DNA of 64,000 nucleotides, from contig NZ_JABVXF010000013.1 in the NCBI RefSeq assembly GCF_013349995.1, positions 1 to 64,000 of the forward strand, written 5' to 3'. Position numbers and translations under genes: made by a program. Within the stretch, counting starts at the first letter, position 1. The number at the start of each line of letters is the position of its first letter. The notes beneath the pieces are model-generated. The model saw only the letters and a program-made list of their open reading frames with translations, was not told the origin of the DNA and made no database searches. Positions 52,707 to 61,438 of the stretch are shown in pieces. This DNA is from Pseudoalteromonas sp. 0303 (GTDB lineage: Bacteria > Pseudomonadota > Gammaproteobacteria > Enterobacterales > Alteromonadaceae).

Positions 52707-54011
52707 TTAATGCAGTTTCATTTTTGGCCTAACAACGCGTAGTACTTTTTCGCTGATCCACAGTGCAAAGGTTTTTGCACTGCCATGGATGGCACGTTGA
52801 TGCATACGATAGAGCGAAATATACATAAATCGCGCTATTTTCCCCTCAATAAAAAAGCTGTTGCTGGTTAAGTTGCCCATTAAACTGCCTACAGTGCTGT
52901 AGCGTGACAAGTTAACTAAAGAGCCATGATCACTGTAGGTAAAGGCACTGAGTGGCTGGCCTTTGAGTGTCGCAATCAGGTTTTTTTCAACACATTGCGC
53001 CATTTGATGGGCTGATTGCGCTCTGGGTGGCACTTGTGTGCCATCTTCTTGAGTAAATGCACAGCAATCACCAATCACAAAAATATCGTCGTGAACGCTA
53101 CTTTGCAGATATTGGTTCACCTTAATTTGGTTATTTCGGGTAAGTTCAAAGATACCAATATCTTTAATGAAATCAGGGGCTTTTACACCCGCAGCCCAAA
53201 CCATAATATCGGCTTTGATATGTTCATCGTTTTTGGTGATAAAGCTGTTTTCTGTGGCCTCTTTTACTTGCGTGCCTTCGCGCACCGTTACCCCTAATTT
53301 AACCAGTTCACGCTTAGCCGAGTTTGCAATTCGCTCGGGTAATGCTGGCAAAATCCGAGGCCCCGCTTCAATTAAATCAATGTGTAAGCGTTTAGCGGTC
53401 ATTTTATTCAGGCCATACATTTTCAGCATGTCTGACACATGATAAAGCTCTGCCGACAGCTCAACCCCGGTTGCACCACCACCCACTATGGCAATGGTTA
53501 AGGAGTGCTGAGGGTCGTCATCTTGATGTAAGCGGGTGAAGTTATCGAGTAGAGCATGCTGAAAGCGTTCAGCTTGTTGGTTTGAATCAAGGTAGAAACA
53601 ATGCTTGTTAACGCCTGGGGTATTAAAGTCGTTACTGACACTGCCTATAGCAAGTACGAGGTAGTCATAACTCACTTGGCGCTCAGGTAAAATGCGGTGG
53701 CCGAGCTCGTCTTTTAACTCGCTTAAAGTAATGGTTTTGTTGGTTTGATCTAAGTGGCAAAAGCTGCCGAGTTGAAAATTATAATGGTGTTTTGCTGCAT
53801 GAGCTGAGTATACAACGCCGTCTAAATCGGCATCAATCGACCCCGTCGCTACTTCATGAAGTAGCGGCTTCCAAATATGGCTGCGGTTTTTATCGATTAA
53901 AAGTATCTCTGCTTGGCGTTTTTTCCCGAGTTTGTGTCCTAATTGTGTTGCCAGTTCTAAGCCACCAGCGCCACCACCGACTATCACGATTTTAGGAGGT
54001 TGGTTAATCAT
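52707..54011 (-). CDS. ndh: Type II NADH dehydrogenase (NDH-2)
   Basis: 434 residues from the ATG at 54011 (GAGGG 7 bases upstream), the length of E. coli Ndh; the extension to 54086 is not homologous. FAD-binding IVIVGGGAGGLELATQLG, NADH-binding IAIVGGGATGVELSAEL, then VMVWAAGVKAPDFI and the ring IFVIGDCCAF (Asp binding FAD). A C-terminal amphipathic part docks it to the inner-membrane inner face. It passes electrons from NADH to quinone without pumping protons. No operon partner. Confidence 0.93.
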   Translation of the reverse strand: MINQPPKIVIVGGGAGGLELATQLGHKLGKKRQAEILLIDKNRSHIWKPLLHEVATGSIDADLDGVVYSAHAAKHHYNFQLGSFCHLDQTNKTITLSELKDELGHRILPERQVSYDYLVLAIGSVSNDFNTPGVNKHCFYLDSNQQAERFQHALLDNFTRLHQDDDPQHSLTIAIVGGGATGVELSAELYHVSDMLKMYGLNKMTAKRLHIDLIEAGPRILPALPERIANSAKRELVKLGVTVREGTQVKEATENSFITKNDEHIKADIMVWAAGVKAPDFIKDIGIFELTRNNQIKVNQYLQSSVHDDIFVIGDCCAFTQEDGTQVPPRAQSAHQMAQCVEKNLIATLKGQPLSAFTYSDHGSLVNLSRYSTVGSLMGNLTSNSFFIEGKIARFMYISLYRMHQRAIHGSAKTFALWISEKVLRVVRPKMKLH

Positions 54012-54269
54012 TACGTTGCCCTCAAAAGTATAATACCTAAACACTCTTGAAAAAAAGCGCTTAGGTATTGCAAGTCCATCCATCAATACCCCATGGCAAC
54101 GCGTCCATTGTGCGCCTTTTTACTGGTTTTGTCAGTACCCGGTAAGAACAATATAGTGTGCTTAGTTATATCAACGGCCTTGGGAGATTGAGTTAAACAG
54201 GTTAACATGGCTAATTCGCAGTAAGAGACCTATCATTACCTGAAAAGGGAATGACAGTGAGGGATCAGG

Positions 54270-56204
54270 ATGACTACACCACTACACACTTCGTTGAATC
54301 AATACTTTGGCTTTAATGAGTTTCGCCAAGGTCAGCAACAAACCATTGAGCAGTTATTAAATCAGCAATCGTCGTTGGCAATTTTTCCAACTGGCTCGGG
54401 TAAATCTTTGTGCTATCAATTAACTGCAATGCACCTACCTAATTTGACCTTAGTGGTATCGCCATTATTGGCACTGATGAAAGATCAAATCAGCTTTTTA
54501 AATAGCAAGGGTATTTACGCGGCAAGCCTTGATTCAAGCCAAACCAGTGAGCAAAGTCATACGGTAATGAGTGATGTGCGAGCAGGAAAGGTGAAAATTT
54601 TAATGGTCTCAGTTGAGCGTTTTAAGAATGAGCGCTTTCGTGAATTTATTAAACAAGTGCTTATTTCGATGCTGGTGGTTGATGAAGCGCACTGTATATC
54701 TGAATGGGGTCACAACTTTAGGCCTGATTACCTAAAACTGCCGCGCTATCGTGAAGAGCTTAATATTCCGTTGGTATTGCTACTTACCGCCACCGCAACT
54801 AAAAAAGTAAAGCGCGATATGTGTGAGCGTTTTGCCATTGCCCCAGAGCGTGTAGTGCAAACTGGCTTTTACCGAAGCAACCTAGATTTATCAGTGCTCA
54901 GTGTTGCAAGCCAAGAAAAACCTCAGCAATTAGCAAATATCATAGCCAGCCAACAAGGGGCAGGGATTGTCTATGTCACCTTACAGCATACCGCTGAGCA
55001 AGTGGCCGAAGGCTTGGCAAGAGCGGGCTTTAATGCAGTGGCCTATCATGCAGGCCTTGAGGATGATAAACGCTGGCAAATTCAAGATGATTTTATGGTG
55101 GGTAAAATCAATATCGTCGTGGCAACCATTGCTTTTGGGATGGGGGTTGATAAGTCTGATATTCGTTTTGTGATCCACTATGATTTGCCAAAATCGATTG
55201 AAAATTATAGCCAAGAGATTGGCCGTGCAGGGCGAGATGGTGCGCCATCAAACTGTTTTACCCTAGCAAACCTTGATGGCTTAAATACCGTTGAGAACTT
55301 TGTTTATGCCGACACGCCCGAGCAAAGTGGGATTGACTATGTCATTAATAACATTCGTAACGAGCAAACGAATAACCAGTGGGAAATGCAAGAGTACAGC
55401 TTATCGAGCGAAAGTAATATTCGTGCTTTAGCATTAAAAACCTTACTGGTGCAGTTAGAAATGCAAGGGGCTATTACGCCTTTATATGCCTATTACGCCG
55501 ATTTTAAATATAAGTTTTTAACGGATCAAAACGAGCTACTTAGCCAGTTTGATGCTGACCGACAAGCGTTTTTACAACAGGTATTCAAACACACTGAGTT
55601 TAAGAAAATTTGGGGCACACTTAATTTTGATGCGTTAACCCGTGCCACTCAAGTTGATAGAAAACGTGTGGTTGCAGCGCTCGATTATTTGGCCGAGAAA
55701 GGTCATATAGCCCTTGAAACTAAACGTATTACGCAAGTGTATGAGGTGAATAACTCGGTAATAAACAACGCAGATTTAGCACCGCAACTTCACCAATATT
55801 TTATCGAAAAAGAACAGGCCGAAATTAAACGTATCGCCACTTTAGTGCGCTTTTTTGAGCTAGATAGCTGCTTAAGTTATAACTTAGCCCGCTATTTTGA
55901 TGACCAACATGCACCCCAGCAATGTGGCCATTGTTCAGTGTGTAGAGGACAGCAAGTAAAGCTTAGCTATTCATTAGTGCATCAAATGCCTGAGCAAAAT
56001 GTGATTGCCAGTAAAGTTGCAGAGCTTAAACAGCACTTAGCCGCTAAAGGAATTAGTGATGTCAGCATCGATACTCAGTGCCGCTTTTTAGCGGGCATGA
56101 GCGTGCCTTTATTTACCCGTAATAAAGTCAGGCAGCTTTCAGGTTTTGGCCTTTGCGAACAGCAGCGCTACAGTGACATTAAAGCCCTGCTACAGCAGTT
56201 GTAG
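54270..56204 (+). CDS. RecQ-family DNA helicase with atypical C-terminal order
   Basis: 644 residues (E. coli RecQ 609). The two RecA lobes are standard: FPTGSGKSLCYQL (Walker A), LVVDEAHCISEWGHNFRPDY (Walker B and RecQ loop), LTATATKKV, then AGIVYVTLQHTAEQVA, VATIAFGMGVDKSDIRFV and YSQEIGRAGRDG. Beyond about 345 it departs from RecQ: a helical and winged-helix-like region comes first, and the zinc cluster C534-x17-C-x2-C-x2-C lies near the C-terminus, with no HRDC domain visible. A 3'-5' helicase acting in repair or recombination is the safe reading. Directly upstream, with 119 bp between, of the HipA-like/DUF3037 pair on the same strand. Confidence 0.88.
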   Translation: MTTPLHTSLNQYFGFNEFRQGQQQTIEQLLNQQSSLAIFPTGSGKSLCYQLTAMHLPNLTLVVSPLLALMKDQISFLNSKGIYAASLDSSQTSEQSHTVMSDVRAGKVKILMVSVERFKNERFREFIKQVLISMLVVDEAHCISEWGHNFRPDYLKLPRYREELNIPLVLLLTATATKKVKRDMCERFAIAPERVVQTGFYRSNLDLSVLSVASQEKPQQLANIIASQQGAGIVYVTLQHTAEQVAEGLARAGFNAVAYHAGLEDDKRWQIQDDFMVGKINIVVATIAFGMGVDKSDIRFVIHYDLPKSIENYSQEIGRAGRDGAPSNCFTLANLDGLNTVENFVYADTPEQSGIDYVINNIRNEQTNNQWEMQEYSLSSESNIRALALKTLLVQLEMQGAITPLYAYYADFKYKFLTDQNELLSQFDADRQAFLQQVFKHTEFKKIWGTLNFDALTRATQVDRKRVVAALDYLAEKGHIALETKRITQVYEVNNSVINNADLAPQLHQYFIEKEQAEIKRIATLVRFFELDSCLSYNLARYFDDQHAPQQCGHCSVCRGQQVKLSYSLVHQMPEQNVIASKVAELKQHLAAKGISDVSIDTQCRFLAGMSVPLFTRNKVRQLSGFGLCEQQRYSDIKALLQQL

Positions 56205-56243
56205 CGGATAGATTAATGTTTAATAAATATTTATAGTTTGAAA

Positions 56244-56320
56244 TATACAAAAACGTGTATAAAGTTTATTCGCGAAATAAAATTATACTTTCTATATAAG
56301 GCTTTGAGTTTTTAAGGATA
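56244..56320 (+). promoter_or_regulatory. Candidate operator and ribosome site of the HipA-like operon
   Basis: TATAC-N8-GTATA (56244-56261) is an imperfect inverted repeat upstream of TATACT (56284-56289); no good -35 box is seen. AAGGA at 56314-56318 lies close before the ATG at 56324. The operator reading is tentative. Confidence 0.3.
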
Positions 56321-56323
56321 TAA

Positions 56324-57034
56324 ATGTTAGCTGTTACGGAGATTGTCAGACAATTTAAACAAGGCCAGACGACACCATTTTTGTGTAGGACTGATAATGA
56401 TGAGCAATACATTGTAAAAGGTGCTCGTGCTACAGCTAAAGGGTTGGTTAAAGAGTGGATTGCTGCGCATTTATGTAGAAGTTTTGGTTTACCTAACCCT
56501 GATTATGCTCTCATATATGTTGATGATGCACTTGTTGAATATGGATATGATGATCTTGGTTCTGGTATGTGTTTTGGTTCTAGATTCATACCTAATATTC
56601 AAGATGTTACATTTGCTGAGTTGGAATTTTTATCAAATGAACTTTTAAGAGATCTCTATATTTTTGATTATTGGATAAAAAATGATGATAGGAATCTAAC
56701 AAGCTTTGGAGGTAATCCAAATCTGTTCTATGAGCCCTTAAAAAAAGAAGTTTATGTACTCGATCATAATTTGTCTTTTGAACCTAATTTTTCTTTAGAG
56801 AAGCATAAAGAGTTACACTTAGGCAGGTCAGCTTGGAATGATCCGCAGTTACCACTTTGGAGCCGGGTTGATTACGAAGATAAGATGGAGGCTTCATTAA
56901 AAAATATTGATGCTGTCATAAACTCTTTACCTGAAGAATGGCTTGAATATTATGATTTAGATAGCATTGAGAGTGAAATAATCGTAGTATTAAAGCAATT
57001 TAAATTGGCAAAATTTTGGGAGGATATAAGATGA
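56324..57034 (+). CDS. HipA-like kinase (HipA_2 type)
   Basis: 236 residues, shorter than HipA (about 440). A protein-kinase-like core is visible: the ATP-anchoring Lys K32 in QYIVKGARA, E44 in the following helix, the catalytic loop in IFDYWIKNDDRNLTS (Asp-x4-Asn form) and the metal-binding VLDHNLSF. The N-terminal HipA domain is absent. HipA-group kinases phosphorylate targets such as aminoacyl-tRNA synthetases in toxin-antitoxin modules; the target here is unknown. ATGA overlap with the DUF3037 gene at 57031 indicates coupling. AT-rich relative to the flanking genes, in line with transfer. Confidence 0.75.
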   Translation: MLAVTEIVRQFKQGQTTPFLCRTDNDEQYIVKGARATAKGLVKEWIAAHLCRSFGLPNPDYALIYVDDALVEYGYDDLGSGMCFGSRFIPNIQDVTFAELEFLSNELLRDLYIFDYWIKNDDRNLTSFGGNPNLFYEPLKKEVYVLDHNLSFEPNFSLEKHKELHLGRSAWNDPQLPLWSRVDYEDKMEASLKNIDAVINSLPEEWLEYYDLDSIESEIIVVLKQFKLAKFWEDIR

Positions 57035-57876
57035 AAAATTTATGCAAATACTCAATCATACGTTTTATGCCTTTCAGTGAAACACAAGAATTTGCCAATG
57101 TTGGAATATTATTATTCTCTCCAAAAACAGGTTTTATTGACTACAAATTAGCTCCTAAAAGCTTTGGTCGAGTTACAGAATTTTTTGACGATTTAAACGG
57201 TGAGCTTTACAAAAGTGCTTTAGTTACTTTTGAAAAAGAATTAGCAAGAGTGAAAAACTTAGGCTCTAGGTTTTATGGCGAACAACAAGTTAAGTTGCTT
57301 GAAGAAGTTACTCGGTTCAGGGAAGGGATTGTTAGTTTTAGTGAGACAAGAGCTGTACTGCATGAAGCTCCTCAAATCGCACTTGAACAGCTATATAACA
57401 AGTATATAGCCAGAAACTTTGTGACTAAAGAGTACCGCGAACAGCAAATGGTTGAGGCTCTAAGACAAGATTTAAAAGATAATATCAGGGGCGTGCATTA
57501 TACACAGCAGAAATTGCCTGCTGGTTTGGGTGTTCAAATTGATATTCCTTTAGTAACAAAAGGAAGTCAAATTACTAAAGCAATAAAGCCATTGTCTTTT
57601 AATCAAACAAAACCATTAGCATTAATAGAACACGGTGAACAATGGATAAATCGCGTTAGGCGATTAATTCAGGCTGGAGCTATTGAAGCACAAAACATGC
57701 TATTTACACTTGAGAAGCCCAAAAGCAAAAAAACAGAGCTTTTAAAAGCGTACGATGAAGTTACTAATGAAATGGAAATGCTTAATACAAAATTCACTCT
57801 CTTTGAAGATAGGAAAAGTATCTACAGTTTTGCTACTAGTTTTGAAGATGAAGAATTTAAGTTAATTTCTACTTAG
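57031..57876 (+). CDS. DUF3037 protein, partner of the HipA-like kinase
   Basis: 281 residues from the ATG at 57031, which overlaps the kinase stop (ATGA) and follows GGGAGGA at 57018-57024. The N-terminal CKYSIIRFMPFSETQEFANVGILLFSPKTGFIDYKL is the DUF3037 mark; the remainder is helical with EEVTRFREGIVSF and ETRAVLHEAP. DUF3037 and short HipA-like kinases recur side by side in bacterial genomes; whether this is an antitoxin, a substrate or a second effector is unknown to me. A terminator follows at 57895. Confidence 0.75.
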   Translation: MKNLCKYSIIRFMPFSETQEFANVGILLFSPKTGFIDYKLAPKSFGRVTEFFDDLNGELYKSALVTFEKELARVKNLGSRFYGEQQVKLLEEVTRFREGIVSFSETRAVLHEAPQIALEQLYNKYIARNFVTKEYREQQMVEALRQDLKDNIRGVHYTQQKLPAGLGVQIDIPLVTKGSQITKAIKPLSFNQTKPLALIEHGEQWINRVRRLIQAGAIEAQNMLFTLEKPKSKKTELLKAYDEVTNEMEMLNTKFTLFEDRKSIYSFATSFEDEEFKLIST

Positions 57877-57894
57877 AAATTTCAAATAAAGTCC

Positions 57895-57925
57895 AAAGGC
57901 AACCTTTTCTTGGTTGCCTTTTTTA
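57895..57925. terminator. Terminator between DUF3037 and ktrB genes
   Basis: AAAGGCAACC (57895-57904), loop TTTTCTT, GGTTGCCTTT (57912-57921), then TTT. It sits between convergent genes. Confidence 0.88.
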
Positions 57926-57932
57926 CAGATTT

Positions 57933-59300
57933 TTAACCAATTTGAATACTGGTAGTCGGGTAGGTTAAAGGTTGGCTGTGCTGGCGAGCAAAACAATAAG
58001 CAAAGGTTAATGGCCCAACCCGACCTATCAGCATCAGCAGTATGATGATGAGCTGACTAGGCGCACTTAAATCCCCAGTTATACCCCGCGAAAGGCCTAC
58101 GGTACTGAGTGCCGAAATTGCCTCAAAGGTGATATCAAGTAACGACCCTTGTTCAAGCTTGGTGATGATCATAATGCTGGTAAAAGCGATAAATAAGTAC
58201 AGTATCATGACGCTTAATGCCTTGATCACTAACTTGTCGCTCAGCTGACGGTTAAACACGGTGACCGTGGTTTGCTGTTTTAAATAGCTGCGCATCGCTA
58301 AAATTAGGATCACAAAGGTGCCTAGTTTTATGCCGCTCGCCGTACTGACTGAACCACCGCCAATTACCATCAGCAGCATAGTCAAAAGCGTTGAATCTTG
58401 ACTCAAGCCATCAATCGGTAGGGTATTGAACCCTGCGGTACGAGGTGTCACCGCTTGAAACCAAGCCGTTAATATTTGCTCAGACGTTGATAGCGGCGCT
58501 AGTGTCGCGGGATTGGCGTGTTCAAAGAAAAAAATCAATATAAATGCGATGCAGTTGAGCACTAAGGTGGCAATTAACACCAGGCGGGTATTGGTCGATA
58601 GTAATGACCAGCGCTTTTGTTTGTAGATATCAATCAGTACAGTAAACCCTAAACCACCGATGATAAACAAAGCGGTGATCACTACGTTTACGGTTATATC
58701 GCCCTTGAATGCCGATAAGCTATCGCCACTTAACGCAAAGCCCGCATTATTGAACGCCGAAATCGTATAAAACAGACTGTGATAGGCGCTTTTTAGTGCG
58801 CCATAGTCATCGAACCAACTAATAAAGAGTAAGCAAAATGCCACCGACTCAATCACTAATGAATACACTAAAACATACTTAGCAACCTTGATCACCGAGG
58901 TTAAATCGTTAGTGTCAAAAGCGCGGCTAGCGAGTAAGCGTTGTTGTAAGCCTAGGGTTTTTCCTAAACTTAGTATTGAAATCACCGCCACGGTCATAAA
59001 GCCAATGCCACCTATTTGAATCAGCAGCATGACCACGCTTTGACCAAATACAGTCAGATCAGTACCTGTGTCGATGACCACCAGCCCTGTTACTGTAACC
59101 GCAGAGGTTGCCGTAAATAATGCATCGAGCCAGCTGATCGGTTGGGTGCTTGCCATTGGTAGCATAAGCAAGCCCGTGCCGAGCATAATTAACACAATAA
59201 AGCCGATAGTAAGCACTAAAGGTGGGTTTATTTTTTGCCGCTTACGGCACTTTACACCGCTAAATTGTTTTGGATAAACGTTGGCTTGCCAGTTAATCAT
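57933..59300 (-). CDS. ktrB: KtrB-type potassium channel/transporter subunit
   Basis: 455 residues. Four repeated M1-P-M2 units with the filter glycines: TSAVTVTGLVVID, TISAFNNAGFALSG, VTPRTAGFNTL and ISALSTVGLSRGITG. This is the TrkH/KtrB superfamily; together with the adjacent KtrA it makes a Na+-dependent K+ uptake system in the inner membrane. The start ATG overlaps the KtrA stop (ATGA at 59297-59300), so KtrA is made first and both are coupled. Two-gene operon, divergent from the KdpD/E-like pair. Confidence 0.92.
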   Translation of the reverse strand: MINWQANVYPKQFSGVKCRKRQKINPPLVLTIGFIVLIMLGTGLLMLPMASTQPISWLDALFTATSAVTVTGLVVIDTGTDLTVFGQSVVMLLIQIGGIGFMTVAVISILSLGKTLGLQQRLLASRAFDTNDLTSVIKVAKYVLVYSLVIESVAFCLLFISWFDDYGALKSAYHSLFYTISAFNNAGFALSGDSLSAFKGDITVNVVITALFIIGGLGFTVLIDIYKQKRWSLLSTNTRLVLIATLVLNCIAFILIFFFEHANPATLAPLSTSEQILTAWFQAVTPRTAGFNTLPIDGLSQDSTLLTMLLMVIGGGSVSTASGIKLGTFVILILAMRSYLKQQTTVTVFNRQLSDKLVIKALSVMILYLFIAFTSIMIITKLEQGSLLDITFEAISALSTVGLSRGITGDLSAPSQLIIILLMLIGRVGPLTFAYCFARQHSQPLTYPTTSIQIG

Positions 59301-59956
59301 AATGCACGAAACCGTTTTGCTAATTTAGTTAAGTAAGTTTTAGAGCCCAGTAGCACCAGACTATCGCCGTGACGCAGTTCGGTGTCGTTAGTCAGCTCTG
59401 TATTGAAGTAATCATCACGTCGTAGTGTGAGTGGTTTAATATCGCTATTACGTTCTTTGAGTAGCCAGCCAATTTTGCGACCTGAAAGCTGCAGATCAAT
59501 GCCTAGTTCAACAATAAACGTGGATTGGTTAAGCGGGAAATATTGATTAACCATTGGGTAGTTAAGCGCTTGCGCAACCCTCACGCCCATTTCTTCTTCA
59601 GGGTGAATTATGCGGTCAACGCCAAGTTTACTTAGTATTTGATGGTGGCTTTTGGTACAGGCTTTTACCCAAATTTGCTTTACGCCTAAGTTTTTTAAGT
59701 GCAATACACATAAAATACTGGCTTCAATATTCTCGCCAATGGCCACCAATACGGCTTGGCAACTGGGTAAATCGAGCCGTGCTAATTGTGTTTCATCACT
59801 GGCATCAACCACCACGGTAAAACTGAGTTGGTCGGCATAGTGATTAACGGTACTTTCGCTAATATCGGCGGCACACACTGTATGACCTTGTTTTGAAAGT
59901 TCTAAACAGGCGGTTACGCCAAAACGTCCTAATCCGATTACTGCAAACTGAGCCAT
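59297..59956 (-). CDS. ktrA: KtrA, RCK-domain gating subunit
   Basis: 219 residues, typical of KtrA (about 220) and half of TrkA. RCK-N with NAD-binding FAVIGLGRFGVTACLELSKQG and the Asp-rich VVVDASDETQL; RCK-C at about 140-219 (IVELGIDLQLSGRKIGWLLKER, GDSLVLLGS). It forms a ring that gates KtrB in response to ATP/ADP or c-di-AMP-type ligands. First gene of the ktrA-ktrB operon; its upstream region at about 59960-60130 holds CTTTATA repeats shared with the divergent kinase operon. Confidence 0.92.
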   Translation of the reverse strand: MAQFAVIGLGRFGVTACLELSKQGHTVCAADISESTVNHYADQLSFTVVVDASDETQLARLDLPSCQAVLVAIGENIEASILCVLHLKNLGVKQIWVKACTKSHHQILSKLGVDRIIHPEEEMGVRVAQALNYPMVNQYFPLNQSTFIVELGIDLQLSGRKIGWLLKERNSDIKPLTLRRDDYFNTELTNDTELRHGDSLVLLGSKTYLTKLAKRFRAL

Positions 59957-60030
59957 TGTCTTTCTCGCTATTGTGGGTACGCGCTAAATGCTAATGGCAA
60001 AAAAACAGAAGTCTCTAGAGAGCTTGAAAG

Positions 60031-60080
60031 CTTTATAAAGATTTTATGCCGAGATAAAAAAACTTTATAAAAACTTTATA
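60031..60080. promoter_or_regulatory. CTTTATA direct repeats between ktrA and kdpD-like genes
   Basis: CTTTATA occurs at 60031-60037, 60063-60069 and 60074-60080. The last two are 11 bp apart, one helical turn, as expected of an OmpR/KdpE-type dimer site; the first is 32 bp before, about three turns. A KdpE-like regulator encoded next door is the natural candidate to bind here. Inferred. Confidence 0.55.
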
Positions 60081-60133
60081 GTGACAAAATTGAAAACCCT
60101 TTAATCTAATAGGGACAAACAATAAGTGAAAAG

Positions 60134-61438
60134 ATGATGCAGTCATTATTCAAAATACAGTATTTAAAAGCCGCATTTTTAAGTGTGTTGATGCCACTTG
60201 TCGTGGTGCTCGCGATATTTCCGTTTCGAGAATTGTTTACAACCACCGATATTGTGATGCTACAGCTTTTGTGGGTGACATGGGTTGCGGTGCGCAGTAA
60301 TCGTCGTGTTGCTGCACTTACCACCTTAGTGAGTGTTGCCTGTACTGACTGGTTTTATGTGGTGCCGTATTTTACTTTTCATATCGAAAATATTGAATAT
60401 GTGGTCACCTTTTTGGTGATGTTGATTGTGGGTTTAGTGATAAGTCACCTTGCCGGGGAGCTCAATACCAAGGTACGCGATGTGCAAGCTCATGCTAGTA
60501 ATAGTCGCTTATTGTATGAGTTAGCAAAAAAGCTTAATGATCTCGATAGCCTTGAGGAGCAAAAGCAGCTGTTTTTAACAACCATGGCCGCGCATTTAAA
60601 GGTTGCCTGTGACTGGCAGATAACAGCGTCAAAGCAGTTTATTTATTTAAATGAACAACAAGCTGAATTTGGCGGCATCGCGTTTGCCAAAGCACTTAAT
60701 GCCGAGCAACAGGCTTTGGCGAATACAGCGTGCTCTTTGTTGTATCAGGTTCAAGAAAAAACCTTACTACGCGAGCAATCAGCGGCGATAAAAGTACAGG
60801 CGGAGCTAGAGAGGTCAAAAAACACTTTATTGCGCAGTTTATCCCATGACTTACGTACGCCATTAGCGACCATTATGGGCGCATCAAGCATGTTGGCTGA
60901 TGATGATATTCAACTAAGCTCTGAGGTTATCAAAGAGCAAGCCGCTAATATTTATGAGCAAAGTAAAATACTTAACCAGCACTTTGATAAAGTCATGGAG
61001 CTCAGTAAAGTGAATAAGTTAGCTGAGAATATTAAATGGCAAAAACTACCCATTTTGACTTTAATTAGCGAGGCAAAATCTCGTCGTCAGCAGCAATTGC
61101 AAAACTTTAAACTAAGCACTCAGGCTCAGCAACAAAGCATCTGTTTTGGCGATGAAACCCTACTAGAAATTGCCTTGGCTAATATGCTCGAAAACGCAGC
61201 TCGTTACGGAGATGGTTCGGCGAACATGCAATTTATTGAAACGCACAATGAATACCAAATTGTGTTAACCAATTCTTTTGATAATAAGTATGAGACGAGT
61301 CAAGATGAAGGCGTTGGCCTAGGGAGTGTTATTTGCGATGTGGTTGCTAAATGTCATCAGGGGCGCTTTGAATTAACCCTTAATGAGCAGACAAAGCAGG
61401 CAACAGCTATATTAATTTGGAGTAACAGCCGTGGCTAA
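60134..61438 (+). CDS. Short KdpD-like histidine kinase
   Basis: 434 residues. The N-terminal KdpD and USP domains of E. coli KdpD are missing; the protein begins at the four-helix DUF4118 membrane region (about 10-115: LPLVVVLAIFPF-like, then FYVVPYFTFHIENIEYVVTF), then a GAF-like linker, HisKA with H in LLRSLSHDLRTPLATIMG and HATPase with ALANMLENAARYGDG. KdpD senses low K+ or osmotic change and phosphorylates KdpE. No kdpFABC pump is nearby; ktrAB is the neighbour. The RR gene overlaps its end by 8 bases. Confidence 0.88.
   Translation: MMQSLFKIQYLKAAFLSVLMPLVVVLAIFPFRELFTTTDIVMLQLLWVTWVAVRSNRRVAALTTLVSVACTDWFYVVPYFTFHIENIEYVVTFLVMLIVGLVISHLAGELNTKVRDVQAHASNSRLLYELAKKLNDLDSLEEQKQLFLTTMAAHLKVACDWQITASKQFIYLNEQQAEFGGIAFAKALNAEQQALANTACSLLYQVQEKTLLREQSAAIKVQAELERSKNTLLRSLSHDLRTPLATIMGASSMLADDDIQLSSEVIKEQAANIYEQSKILNQHFDKVMELSKVNKLAENIKWQKLPILTLISEAKSRRQQQLQNFKLSTQAQQQSICFGDETLLEIALANMLENAARYGDGSANMQFIETHNEYQIVLTNSFDNKYETSQDEGVGLGSVICDVVAKCHQGRFELTLNEQTKQATAILIWSNSRG

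Noticed and set aside
54012-54086. Longer N-terminus for NDH-2
   Set aside because: 25 extra residues precede the FAD-binding start; the ATG at 54011 has GAGGG upstream and gives the length of E. coli Ndh.
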